Assembly: GCA_027625915.1 (NCBI GenBank)
Contig: JANTQA010000029.1
Coordinates: 1 to 64,000 of the forward strand
DNA from: Anaeramoeba flamelloides
Lineage: Eukaryota; Metamonada; Anaeramoebidae
DNA: 64,000 nt
Direction of reading: 5' to 3'
How positions within the stretch are numbered: the stretch's first letter is position 1; each line of letters begins with the position of its first letter. The notes under the pieces were generated by a model. It worked only from the letters and a program-made list of their open reading frames with translations, was not told where the DNA came from and did no database searches. Below are positions 22,601 through 34,912 of the stretch, piece after piece. The translations under genes were made by a program, and so were the position numbers.

Positions 22601-25600
22601 TTCTTAGGTTGAAATATTTATAACTTTTTTTGATTCAGAGAATTCAATTCATTTCCTTTAACTTTAATCTTTGAAGGAATAACCTTTATTTTAGCTTAGT
22701 TTATTAAAAATATTTGAAAAAAGGAATTCTGAAAAGAAATTTATAAAAAAAGGTTTTGTAAAATAATAATAAATAGAAATGTGAAGAGAAATTCAAGTAA
22801 ATGATTTGATTTTTTTCTACCCAAATTAAGAAGATATTTAAAAACAATGGTTCAAAAATAGACTTTTAGTTGATTTTTTTTCTTTCCTTCTTGATTTCAA
22901 AAAAATTATAAGGAATGGTGATCTGTTGTGTTTGGTCTTCTAAAATACAAGATTTGTTTCAAAATCTCAACATATCAAGCCTATTTTTTTTTGTTTATTA
23001 TAAAATTATTTCAAACATTCAACATAAGCACACTCTAAGATCCAAAACCTAATTTAAGAAAAACCAAAAATTTAATCAAATAAAATGTGAAAAAAAAATT
23101 GAAAAATTAAAGATTCCAATCTATTCTTTTTTTTATTTTTTTTTATCGCAAATAGAGCAGTGAATGATATTTTGGTTTTAAAGTTTTAGTATCCCATTTA
23201 ACTTCAAAAAGCATTTTTTTAAAAGGTTATTGTAATTAAAAACTTTTGAAAAGGGGTAAAAAGTACACACTTCCTTAAAAATTGTCTCCAAAATCTAATT
23301 TTTTACTTTCAAATTAAATTTTGTCTTTTTTTTTTTACTATTTTATTGATATTATGTAGTTTTATTGAAACATGATGAAGAAAGGGGAGGAGTTTAATAT
23401 TGAAACACAAACTCCAATTTACTCAAATTGATTTTTTTTTTTTTTTTTTTTTTTTTGGTAACTGTAAACCAAAAGAGGGTTTATAAAAGATATATTTTAA
23501 AAGAAAATATTTGATAAGGTAGTGTTTTCATAAATAAAAGAGAGAAAAAGAAATAAAATCCAACCTATAGATTAGTTACACATTCTATTTAAAATATTTT
23601 ACAATTCTTTAACTTTTTCTAAAATAATAATTATTTTTGATTTGATTTCAAGAAAAATAAATTATTGCTCTTTTCACCTTTATCTTATCCTTAATAATTA
23701 ACCTATAATAAAAATTTAGATTATGTGAGAATTTTAAAAGAAATCTCGTAATGATTTTTTAGTAATATATATATATATATATCACATGACTTAATTAATT
23801 TTCAAAAAGAATTCAAGATTTATTGGGTTAATTTACATTGACATAAATTTTCAGAGTTGTTATAATAAAATGATTTGATTATATGAAAAAGATATTGATC
23901 CAACATCATTACAAAAAAAAATTTTAGAAAATATCAAATCATGATAAAAAAAGAAATTTATTTTCAATTTAAAAAACTTTTTTCTTTTCATTTTTTTATT
24001 TTTTTAGAACAATAAAATTTACATTTGAATGTTTGTGGGTAATCAGAATATAATCCTTTTAAAAAAATATATTTGATCTACTATAAAATTTATACAAAAT
24101 ATTAAAAAAATATTTTTCAGTTTCCATCGTAAAAATCATATAACCCAATTTTCCAACTATTTCATAATAAAGAATATTTCCAAACCCAACATTTATCAAT
24201 TTTTTTTAAAAATGAATAAAATATCATATTCGAAGAGAGTAAAATAAATTGAAAAATAAAAATTGCATGAAAAAAAAATCAAACTTTATAATGGTTAATA
24301 GGTATATATAATTAAGATTTTTCAAATACGTATGGCTATGTAAGTTAAAGTATCAAAAAATTGATAGATTTTATTTATCTTTTTATGACTGGCGTAAAAA
24401 ACTATTCAGAATTATTCAATTTAATTATTTGCAATAAAAATATAGATTAAGGGGGGTAAGTAAAAAAATAAAATAAGTTTTCGAAATTATCATTTAAAAT
24501 ATGTTTTTGTATGAATACACTACATAGAGAAAACTTTCAACTCTATAATATCTTAAAACTTATATAATTTTTTTTTTTAAAAAAAAAGTATACTCACTTT
24601 ATACTGTTATCGGAAGTGATTGTGTATGATTGTAATACGCCTTCTTATTATAAAAACTTTTAAATTAAATAGGATATTTCAAAAAAATTGAATCAATTTA
24701 TTTATTTTTTAAAATAATTACCTTCTAATCTCATTTTTTAAATCCCCAAAATATTATTTATCTTTAATTAATCTTGCTTAATAATTCAGTTTATTGGTTT
24801 GTAAGTCATTAATTTAATAAAAGATATATAAACATCCAATCTAAATTATATCTTATATTATTTAAGTGTGGAGATTTATTATAATATTTTTCTTTCTTTT
24901 TGATCATAAATAATAGTTTTACAATAAAGGTTTTAATCTAAATAGATTATCAAATATAATAGAATTCTTTATAAATAGATTTTATAATTCATAAAATCCT
25001 TTTTATTGTTAATGGGTTATCCATTTATTATTATTATTATTAAAAATGTCCAATAAACTCTTTTTGTATAAAAAAGCATATATATATGAGTTTTTGATTT
25101 TATTTCTTTTTTTTTTTTAATAATGAAAATATCAGATTTCATGTATTTAGAATAATTCAAAAGAGAAAATAATTAAGTTTTTTTACAGTAAAAATATTTT
25201 TTTTTTTTTTTTTCAATTTATAATTTCTGGTTGGTCAAAAATTTTGGAATGGGTTTTAGTTTGAAAAATTAAAACAAATTAAAAAGAAGAAATCAATTAA
25301 CTTTAAAGAATAATCTATTTTATTGTTTAAAATTAAATCAACGCATACATAATAGATCTACTTTATTCTGAAAATAAAAAGATTGGTTTTCGAATTCTAA
25401 CTAATAGCCGTTTTTTCTAACAAAATTTTTACTTTTAGATCAATCAGGAAAAAACATACTTACAAGATAATATTAGAAAAACTATTATTGTACTTAATCC
25501 TTTTTTTTTTTTTTTAATCTGTTATTTTTTCGTTTATTAATTGATCTTGATTTTTTTTTTCAGTGAATTTCCTAAATAAAAACCATTTTGAACTTTTTTT

Positions 25601-25696
25601 CCTTGTTTTACTTTTACTTGCCAAATAACAAGAATAAAAAATGATGGTCGTTTTTTTAATAGAAATCGTTTTGTCTAGACTTAACCGTTTCATGTT

Positions 25697-26340
25697 TCTT
25701 ATATTTAATACAACCGTTCCACGGCTACAATAAAATTTTAAATAAAACACAATTGATTTTTCTATTGTTAGTTTACATTTTCGAAAAATTCTGTGATAAG
25801 AGTTATTATTCAAAAAAAAATTTACTAAATGAGCTATTATTCAAATTTTGTAAAATCGAAAAAAAAAATCAAGATCCCATGAAACTTACAACCGTTCCAA
25901 GTCTACCATAAAATTTTAAATAACACACAATTGAATTTTCTATTCCTATTTTCTATTTACAAAAAATTCCGAAATAAGAGTTATTATTCAAAAAAAATTT
26001 TCAATAAATGAGCTATTATTCAAATTTTTGATACAATAACATCAAAAAAAAATTGAAGATTCTTGAAGTAGTTTAAAATATTGTTCAAAAATTGTAAATT
26101 TTGTGAGATCTGCAAATATTGATATATTTTTTGAACTTTTTTGGACTGATAATTTTGAAGTTAAAAGTGATCTTGAATTTTTTTTTTGATGTTTCAAAAT
26201 TTAATACTAGCTCATTTATTAAATTTTTTTTTTGAATAATAAATCTTATCACAAAATTTTTCGAAAATATAAACAAACAATAGAAAATTCAATTTTATTT
26301 TATTTAAATTTTCATGGTCGACTTGGAACGGTTGTAAAGC
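25697..26340. repeat. F repeat cluster: two direct copies and one inverted copy (~150 bp each)
   Basis: Direct copies at about 25697-25857 and 25879-26040 share ACAACCGTTCCA, AAAATTTTAAATAA, AGAGTTATTATTCAAAAAAA and AATGAGCTATTATTCAAATT. An inverted copy at about 26185-26340 reads TAGCTCATTTATTAAATTTT and ends CTTGGAACGGTTGTAAAG. The cluster can form a large hairpin. It overlaps two short minus-strand open frames that are not supported as genes. Confidence 0.6.
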
Positions 26341-26835
26341 ATTTTAACATATCATACAACTAAATCTAAAAATGCACTATTGTCTCTTATCTTATCTGCA
26401 GTTTATAATTATGTTACTACAAAGAATAATAATAGCTTTTACAAAATAAAACAATAATATATGACTCATTTGTATTAATTTTCAGATTCAAGTCAGATTT
26501 TATATTTTCTAAGTAATATCAATATTTTTTCTTCAAATCTACAATACCATAAAATAATCAAAATAATGGTTTTAAAGGTAGGTTAAAACAAGAAAAAAAT
26601 GAAAATTGTAAAAATAAACATATTTCTTTGAAAAGATCATCATTGTTTGAGTTTATTCCTTGAAGAAGAATAATATTAAGGTACTTTCACACTTTATTAA
26701 TTGTGGGTTGAAGAATTAATTTAATCATGAACATACACTACAAATAACACCAATTCGTTTTGGTAAATGAACTTGACAATCATTTCTCCAAAGATTAAAA
26801 TATATTTTTTTTTTCAATAAATGAGCTTTTTTTGA

Positions 26836-27034
26836 TACAGTCAGTTCCACTTTTAAAGCACAAACTTTCATCGAAATTTAAGGCAAAATAAAATCTCAAA
26901 TTAAGGCACAAAATTCTGGTTCTAGTAAAATAAATTGTAAAAAAAAAAATTCCAAATTTTGTACCTTAATTTGAGATTTTTTTGTGCCTTAAATTTTGTT
27001 GAAAGTTTGTGTCTTAAAAGTGGAACTGACTGTA
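26836..27034. mobile_element. M-family palindromic MITE, copy 1, 199 bp
   Basis: It is TA-flanked. Inverted arms of about 85 bases begin TACAGTCAGTTCCACTTTTA and contain GGCACAAACTTTC, AAATTTAAGGC and TCTCAAATTAAGG. The arms fold around a short AT-rich centre. The structure fits a Tc1/mariner-like MITE. Other copies lie at 30929-31127 and 57859-58058. Confidence 0.8.
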
Positions 27035-27670
27035 TTTATTTTTGGTAATTTTGTAAATATCTCCACTTACCACCAAGCAGTAATTAAAGAGGTATTGATT
27101 TATTGGAAAATTATTAATTTTTACTCAGTTATTAGTACTTAATAACTGACTTGTAAAAAAAAAAATTGGATAAATATCTTCTTAGGTGCATTTCTAAGGG
27201 CTTGGTGAGTGGGCTTTAAAGTCAAATAAAAACCCAAAAAAAAGCCTTTTTTTGAAAAAAATTATTCATTTTAATCTTTGGATATATAATTTAGGGAAGT
27301 GCCTTAACCAAGATAAAAAGGGTGGTGTTTGTGGTGTATCTGAAGGGTTCATTTCTTATGTAGATCCTTAATTTTTGTGTTTTTCTTTTCATTCTTTTGT
27401 TTTTTTCTAGAAATTGAAAAGAAATTTTGTTTTAAAAGTTGTTTTTTTTTACCAGATTATTAATCACAATCAAAATCATAATTATCATTTTTACTTATAA
27501 CTTTTGCAAATACTTTTGATGATCTTTCGTTATTAGACAAAGATCAGAAACACCGAACGTAAAAAACAAAAATTTAAAAGTTAAAATTAGTGTAGTTGGT
27601 TTAATTTTAGGATTTAAATGGATTAAACCAAATTAATTTTGAGAATTGCAAATAAACACAATTTTTTTAT

Positions 27671-28237
27671 TTAATCGATATTTTTGAATGGAACTTTACC
27701 AACAATGGAAATTGGTGGGTTTTTCTCTTTTTTTTCATACCCGTCAAAGTAGTATCCTCTAAAATCCTTTTCTGGTTCACTTGCAATTAGATCACACTCG
27801 ATTTCGTATTGTGTTGGTGATTGTTTACAGAGTTGCACAACGTCGCATAGTTTGTCCCAAAAAGATCTTGGCTTTTTGACTATTTTAAGCGTTCCCTTAA
27901 CATTTTTTGATCTGTAGATGGGCTTTTCATTTTCAATTTGGATCAGTACTTGGTCGTATTCAATCTCAAACCCTTCCTTGATTTGATATTTTTTTTCAGT
28001 TGATTGGAAATATAACGAATAAATCACCTCATTCGGCGAAAGCAACTTCTTTGTTTCTTCTTTTTCTTGTTGTTTTTCTTTTGTGGTTGTGTTGCCAATA
28101 AGCAAGACTACATCGTTTGGTTCCCCTTGCTGGATATAATTTGAAGTTAAATCAATTTTGTGATCCCAATACGTCCTCATTTCAAAGCCTGAGATTTTAA
28201 AAGTTGGGTGATTTTCTGTTGTAAATGTGAGAGACAT
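27671..28237 (-). CDS. Unknown single-exon protein, 188 aa
   Basis: A complete frame runs from the ATG at 28237 to the TAA at 27671. Base composition is clearly more balanced than the flanks (Trp, Pro, Gly and Cys codons are present), which supports a real gene. I do not recognise the family. The protein is soluble, with no signal peptide or membrane helix. Alternating short hydrophobic and charged stretches (FEIEYDQVLIQIE, GTLKIVKK, ISIVGKVPF) suggest a beta-rich fold. A short Lys/Glu-rich linker (EKQQEKEE) lies at about residues 54-62. A helical segment (SFWDKLCDVVQLC) lies in the second half. It has no close neighbour and the nearest gene is over 6 kb away. The start is the first ATG after in-frame stops, and no intron is needed. 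Confidence 0.7.
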   Translation of the reverse strand: MSLTFTTENHPTFKISGFEMRTYWDHKIDLTSNYIQQGEPNDVVLLIGNTTTKEKQQEKEETKKLLSPNEVIYSLYFQSTEKKYQIKEGFEIEYDQVLIQIENEKPIYRSKNVKGTLKIVKKPRSFWDKLCDVVQLCKQSPTQYEIECDLIASEPEKDFRGYYFDGYEKKEKNPPISIVGKVPFKNID

Positions 28238-29046
28238 TTTGATTCAGGCCGAAAAAAAGAAAAAGCTGTTCTATAAAAAATGATAAATATTTGGTTCTAA
28301 ACACAAATCAAAATTTGGAGATACAAAGAACGAGAATAATACACAGTGTAATAGTTTTCCAGATTCCAAGATCTGTTTGTTTTCTTTTTTTCATCATAAA
28401 ACAAAGTAATTTTATGTTATACTTTTTCAGATATTGAACTTTTTTGTCTTCCTTTTGGTTTTTAACTTTGTTGAGAGGTTAGACCAGTATTGAGTAAAAT
28501 AGAAAAATAAATTTGGATTAACGTTTTTATTTGTAAAAAAAGAAAGAAAAATTTTAAAATGTTGTTCCTTTCCTTTAACGAATCTAACCTTGTGAAATTA
28601 TTTTCCTTCCTTTTAAAAACCGAGGCTAGTGTTAGGCAAAATTCTTTTAACAAAATACTTTTTAGGTGTTATTGCTCATCAACTTAAATAATTTTTCTTT
28701 TGCTGGTATTTCAATAATAAAAGTTGAAAATTTCAACTTTCTTTTTCATTTCTCTTTTCTTTTTCAAAAATGAGATATGTTCAAAGAAGTTCGTTGTACT
28801 TTCTGTATCTATTTGAAAAAGTTAAACGAAAAATTCAGAGAAATGAAGTGAAAATTTATCCCATTTATTATTCAAATAACGGTAGTGTTTGAATCTATAA
28901 ATTTGAGAATATTCTTAAATTTCTTCTTTACCTTTTGTATATATTCAAAAGTACTTTGAAAATTAACTCTTTTTTATCACAAACAGAAAGAAATCATTGA
29001 AAAGAAGATTCTTCAAATGAAAAGATATTTTTCGGCATTTTTTTAA

Positions 29047-29224
29047 TTAAGGGACTAGCTTCTATTATTTTTTTCTTTGACCAATTTTAAAATAAGGATT
29101 CCTTATCTAGAAATATGTTTAATATTAAAATAAACAAGGTTTTTCAAATCTAAGTAATTGGCAAAAAATTTTCTCAATCTATTAAATTTAGGGGAAAACA
29201 ATTTAATAGAGATTAGTGCCTTAA
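29047..29224 (+). mobile_element. R1 TTAA-flanked MITE, intact copy, 178 bp
   Basis: TTAA lies at both edges (29047-29050 and 29221-29224). Termini are inverted: GGGACTAGCTTCTATT on the left, and GGCACTAATCTCTATT read inverted from the right. TTAA target sites with GGG/CCC ends are typical of piggyBac-like elements. The right TTAA is shared with the adjoining R2 copy A, so one element inserted at the edge of the other. Partial relatives lie at 22190-22370, 38895-38975 and 40440-40516. Confidence 0.7.
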
Positions 29225-29978
29225 GGGATTAGCGTCTACGAAGGAGAAGTCTAGGAACATGGTATGCTGTTATTCGGCGTAACCAATTAGTTTTACATGT
29301 TTCAAATATCTCTAAAAAATCGATTAGTCAAGTAGTAATATTTGTTGATCCACATCAATTAAAAATGATCCTTGTATTAGTAAAAAACCCTTCAAATTTC
29401 AGAATAAAATCTGCATTTCGCAATAAATTTAAAGGTTGAATTATCAATATTCAGACTAAAAAGTCACAAAATATCTTTCTTAAAGTTGTGGCAAAATGTA
29501 GGTTAGTTACTAAAAAATTCGTTTTTTATTTAAAAATTAAATAATTAACAAATATATTTTTTTGACAAATTATTTCACAAATCATGGAAATATATTGACG
29601 CTACAAGTATCTTTATCAAAATCAAACAAAAATAATCTATCTTTGTACTTTTATGTTGATGATTATTGACTTAATCTTTGAAATTAAAAAATTGAAAAAA
29701 TAATGACCAGTGTAAGTTCTAAATCTAAATTATTAAATACCAGAAATACTGTATTTTGAGTTTCTATCCTTAAATTTGGAAATGGAATTAAAAATAATTT
29801 TTTCAAAATGAAACTTTTTTAATTGTGATCATTAGCAAAAAATGTAATAATTTATAGTGAAATAAGATTTATAATAGATTTTTTAGAGCTATTTGATCCA
29901 TGGTACACGAATATCATTTACACCCAATTACAACATACTTTGATTATAGAGAAATATAAGGTGAAACTAATCCCTTAA
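29221..29978 (+). mobile_element. R2 TTAA-flanked element, copy A, 758 bp
   Basis: It begins TTAAGGGATTAGCGTCTAC and ends ACTAATCCCTTAA. TTAA target sites and short inverted GGGATTAG ends fit a non-autonomous piggyBac-like DNA transposon. The interior is AT-rich with no long open frame. Copies B and C align over the full length. Confidence 0.75.
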
Positions 29979-30928
29979 GTATAAAATTTTCACCCTTGAG
30001 GGTCGATCCCGTTAAAGTTCTTTTACATTCACTTCTCAAAATTATTTTTCTTTTGGAATAAACAGGTCAAAAAAATTACTTGTTTCAAAGTTAAAATAAA
30101 TAAAAAAAAAAAATGTTAAATGGATCTTTTTATCGAACAATTAAAAAAAAATTATAGCTTTATGTGATTTTCCTGTATCTATAAGTCCAAATTTGAAAAC
30201 AATCCAAACTTGGAAAGGTAAGTGTAAAAGACATTTAGAACAACCACCAAAATTTCTTTGTACTTTGAATTTTGAAATCGAAATTCTGAAATAGTAAAAT
30301 AAAATTTTGGCAGGATAAAAGAAGGAAGATACATGAAACTTGTAAAAAATATTTGGAATATCAAAAATATTACAATTTTTGAAAAAAAGAAATTCATAGT
30401 ATTTAAAACTAACTGAAATGGTTTCTCTTGAGTTTTTATCCAAAACTTCATATTTGTGCCTGAAAACATGTACCTTAAGAATTATTATTAGTTTTAATAA
30501 GTGTTTTTGAAATTTTCGATCAAAAAAAAAAACAAATTTGAACTGATAAGACCATATATTATTTTTTTATCAAGTTTACTCTGATATAATTTAAAATTAT
30601 CAAGGTTTGAGTTTGTTTAACTAAATAAATTTGAAAATCTAATGAACATTACTTTCAATTTTTGTGGAAAAATTTTGTTGAAAGCGAAAAATTGATTCAA
30701 AAGGATCATTTTTTTGTACAGTATTTCAAGTTTGATAAGAAAAAGTTAATTTTCAAAGCACTCATTAATATATACTAAAAGGTAAATAAAAAATTAAAGA
30801 ATATCATAAAATTTCTGAAATTAAACACAACTGAGCAATCTGAAATTTGTGAATAAAGTTAAGGTGGGTATACAGCAGCGTTTAAAAAAAAAAAAAAACA
30901 AAGATTTAATTAGATTTAATTTCTTTAA

Positions 30929-31127
30929 TACAGTCAGTTCCACTTTTAAGACACAAACTTTCAACCAAATTTAAGGCACAAAAAAATCTCATATTAAGTC
31001 ACATTTTTTTGTATTTTTTTTTACAAAAATTATTTTACTAGAATATGAATTTTTTCTCTGAATTTGCAACTTTTTTGTTCCTTAAATATCGTTAATAGTT
31101 TGTGTATTAAAAGTGGAACTGTCTGTA
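30929..31127. mobile_element. M-family palindromic MITE, copy 2, 199 bp
   Basis: The ends TACAGTCAGTTCCACTTTTA and AAAGTGGAACTGTCTGTA are inverted and TA-flanked. Its interior arms are more diverged than in copies 1 and 3, so it is probably older. Confidence 0.75.
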
Positions 31128-33420
31128 GTATTTTATTGGGCTTTGGAATTAAGTGATGTTTTTAATAAACCCCTAAAAATTTAAATAATTGATTCTTTTT
31201 TCAAAAAATTACTTGGAAATATAAATATACAATAAGTAGAATAATACACTCGTAGAATATTTGATATCAACCGTGATAAGAAAAGCTACTCATTTTATAT
31301 ATATTTCTTAAAAATTGAAAAACTAAAATTCTTAGGAACCATATAGAGAAAAATAATAATGTCCCTTTTTCTCACCAATTAAAGATTTTTGAAAATTATT
31401 ATTCAAATGAATATAATTTTTTTAAAATCATTTTTACGCTTTTAATGGTATTGAATAAAAAATTTATAACTTAAAATTTATCGATCTTGTCGAAAAAAAA
31501 TTGTAAAACTTTAAATTTTATTTAAAAAAAAGATAAATTTTGATAAAATTTGAAAAAATGATTAATGGTAAAAAAACTTGAATAATTAGTTTTATTCTGT
31601 AAAAAATTTTAATTATCTCTTGTAACTAAAAAAATATTCTCGTTTAAAAATTAAAATTCATTTATTATTTAATACTTTAGCAATAATTAGTGAGAAAAAT
31701 TCAAAGTATTCTTTGATAATTTTACAAATTTGATTGTTTTCCAAATTTTTAAAGAATTTTATGGGTGAAATGATGAGCTTCAAGTATCTTGAAAATTGAA
31801 TCTAGATGATATTTTTTTTTCATTTTTTTTTTTTTTCAACTCAACTTTACCATCTTGTAGTTAATTACTCCATTTTGTATAATTATTATATCATTTTGAA
31901 ATAAACTATTAAAATTTTAAAAAAAAATTACAATGAAAACAAATATAAATAAATACTATATTTATTTTTTTTTTTAGAGAAGGGTTTCAGAATTTTTGAA
32001 TTTTTTACACAGTATATTTTAATAAAATAAGACTGCTTTTTTCTTCCAGATAAAATAATTGAACGATTTCAAGTTGATTATTTTCAAAAAGTGGTTTTTA
32101 TTATATATAATTTAATAACAATTAGTAAATTATGTGAGTAAATTTGTATCAAAAATTCTAAGTTTCAAAACCACATGTTTATTATTTGAATATTTATTAA
32201 AAAAATGGGGCTATTTTTGAAAAATAAAACTCAAAAAATGTATAAAAATTCTCACTTAATTACATTTATGGCAAAATTTAATGTAGTATTTTAACAATTA
32301 TATCTAAAAAATAATCAATTTAATACAATTATTAAACTAGATTCATAAATGATTAAAGATCTCAAAAATAATTTATGTATTATATTTTAGATTTTACCTT
32401 AATGGTATGCTATTACAATACCAGAATTAATTAATTTTGAACTTTTTCATTTTTTTTTGGTACTATTTAGAATTAATCAGCGTTGAGGGTAGGGTAATTT
32501 TTATATACTAAATAATTATCTACATTTCACTCAAATTGTTCTAACCAAAAACGAAAAAGTTAATTTATTGTTTAAGAATCAACCAAACTCAGATTTTTTA
32601 GAAATGCGACAAACAATAAACTTCATTGGAAAGCTGACAATCCTAAAAGAAATACTTGATCAAACGATAAATTTCAAAAAAAAAAGTATTAAAAAATTTT
32701 TTTGGTCCCCTATCATTGGTATGTCTTTTATAAAATTTCTGAATTTCTTTATAAAATTTTAATCTTTGACAATGTTATTTTTTTATTGTAAGGTATGAAT
32801 TACAAAATAAAATACAAAGCCTCACTTTTATTATATTAATTTGAAGTTTAAACATTTTTTTTTCAAATCATTTTTTAAAATTAATTTCTGATGACTGAAG
32901 TATAAATTCATAGGATTGTTTTTTTGAAACTCTTAATAATACTTTTTATTATTTAAAACATGTATAAAGACTGATATTCAATTAATATTTTCTTAATTTC
33001 ATTAATATTCCCCAAATGGGGTATTGTAGAAGGATATATTATATTTTAATTTGAAACCTTACAGGGAATACAGTATTTTTGCTATTTTCTATTTTTGATA
33101 TTTTAAATCTTATCACACAAATAAATATTTATTGGTTTAGTACTTTAAAATTTGTATTAATACTTGTGTTATTAAATCATTAATCTTATCTTTAAAATAC
33201 ATTTTTTAAAAAATAGAAAATTCGGTAAATTTTACAATTCAAAATGGAAAATTCAAGAATTAGTCATTTTAACAATTGTTTTATCTTCATAAGAAGAGTG
33301 TTTTTCGCAAGTACAGATAAAATTAATTCAAATTTAATATTAAATGATATTTATAAAAGTTATAATTTATGAGATAAGAATTTTCCTAAAAAATCGATTT
33401 TTTACATATTTTTGATTCTC

Positions 33421-34175
33421 TTAAGAGATTAGCTTCACAATAGATTTCTCTATAATCAAAGTATGTTGTAATTGGGTGTAAATGATATTAGTGCACCATG
33501 ACTCAAATAACTCTAAAAAATCTATTATAAATCTTATTGCACAATAAATTATTACATTTTTTGCTAATGATCACAATTAAACAAGTTTCATTTTGAAAAA
33601 AATTTTAATTCCTTTTCCAAATTTAAAAATAGTAACCCAAAACACAGTATTTCTGGTATTTAATAATTTAGATTTAGAACTTCCAAAAGTAACTATTTTT
33701 ATAATTTTTGAATTTCAAAGATTAACTCAATAATCATCAACATAAAAGCACAAAGACTGATTAGTTTTGTTTGATTTTGATAAAGACACTTATAGCATCA
33801 ATCTATTTCCATGATTTGTGAAATAATTTGTCAAAAAAATTTATTTATTAATTATTTAATTTTTTTAAAAAAAAGAATTTTTTAGTAACTAATCAACATT
33901 TCGCCAAAAATTTAAGAAAGATATTTTGTGACTTTGTAGTCTGAATAATGATAATTCAACCTTTAAATTTGTGGCGAAATTCATATTATATTCTGAAATT
34001 GTTGAGTTTTTTTACTAATACATAGATCAAGTTTTAATTGATTGGATCAACAAATATTACTACTTGACTAATCGATTTTTTAGAGAAATTTGAACCATGT
34101 AACACTAATGCGGTTAGAACCAATAACAACATACTTTGATCCAAGGCTTCTCCTTGGTAGACGCTAATCCCTTAA
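33421..34175 (-). mobile_element. R2 TTAA-flanked element, copy B, inverted, 755 bp
   Basis: Read on the plus strand it starts TTAAGAGATTAGCTTCAC and ends GTAGACGCTAATCCCTTAA, the mirror of copies A and C. TTAA is present at both edges (33421-33424 and 34172-34175). No coding frame is present. Confidence 0.75.
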
Positions 34176-34307
34176 CAATGAAAAAATAATATATTTCATT
34201 GTTAAGGCAGCATGCTTGAATTATCTTGATGAAATTAATATTAAGATAATTTAAAATGAGATGAAATGATTAATAAAGTACCCCAATTTTGATTTTCTTT
34301 TTTATAA

Positions 34308-34308
<1 letters not shown>

Positions 34309-34342
<34 letters not shown>
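34309..34342. repeat. (TA)n microsatellite
   Basis: About 16 TA units lie directly before R4 copy 2. Confidence 0.85.
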
Positions 34343-34343
<1 letters not shown>

Positions 34344-34350
34344 TTAATAA

Positions 34351-34912
34351 AATTAAGCACTATTTTTTTCTGATTAATATTTTTTGAAATCTAAGGTTAT
34401 AAATTAATTCAATTAACCACTAGGATAAAATTTTTTACAATAAAAACATTCTCAACTTTTGAATATCGAAAATATTTTTTGAAATTACTGTGCACTTTTG
34501 TATTTTTTTTTAAAAAATTGGTGTTGAGAAAAGTTTGTAATGAAAGAATAAGTTAATATATTAAATTAAAATGCTTTTCCAGAGATTTTATCTTTTTAAT
34601 CTAACTTTTTTTTAATTTTACTATTTAAAACTAAAAAAAACATTTGTGGACGAAATTAGTCCCTTTTGTGAAAATAAAATTCCCATAATTTAGAATTTGT
34701 TTTAGTAAATGAGTTAAAACAAGATAGTGTATCTAAAAAAATATACATAATTTCAAGTGTGAATTCAATGATTTTGGAAAAAATTGTTTTCAAGAAAAAG
34801 TTAAATTGAAATTTAATTTATTTTAATTTTTTTATTTAGTTTTTTTAATTGTATTAATGGAAGGTAATTTGATCAGTTTTCCATTTTTAATGTTTTTTTG
34901 GGTCGTTGGAAC
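34351..34912 (+). repeat. R4 dispersed repeat, copy 2
   Basis: This is the partner of 19418-19975 in the same orientation. Both copies end near TGGATCAGTTTTCCATTTTT or its close variant. Confidence 0.65.

Larger units (their letters stand above)
21559..27670. other. Intergenic, AT-rich, repeats only
   Basis: No convincing gene is present in these 6.1 kb. The first few hundred bases probably carry the promoter of the membrane-protein gene. Recognised contents are an inverted R3 fragment (about 22040-22600) carrying an R1 copy (about 22190-22370), an F repeat cluster (25697-26340) and M-element copy 1 (26836-27034). Bases 22600-25690 are very AT-rich with homopolymer runs (for example 23431-23456), and I see nothing definable in them. 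Confidence 0.55.

Noticed and set aside
30141-30469. Two overlapping minus-strand frames of 96-100 codons
   Set aside because: Phe/Leu/Ile-rich AT-driven frames in mutually different phases, with no domain or splice context.
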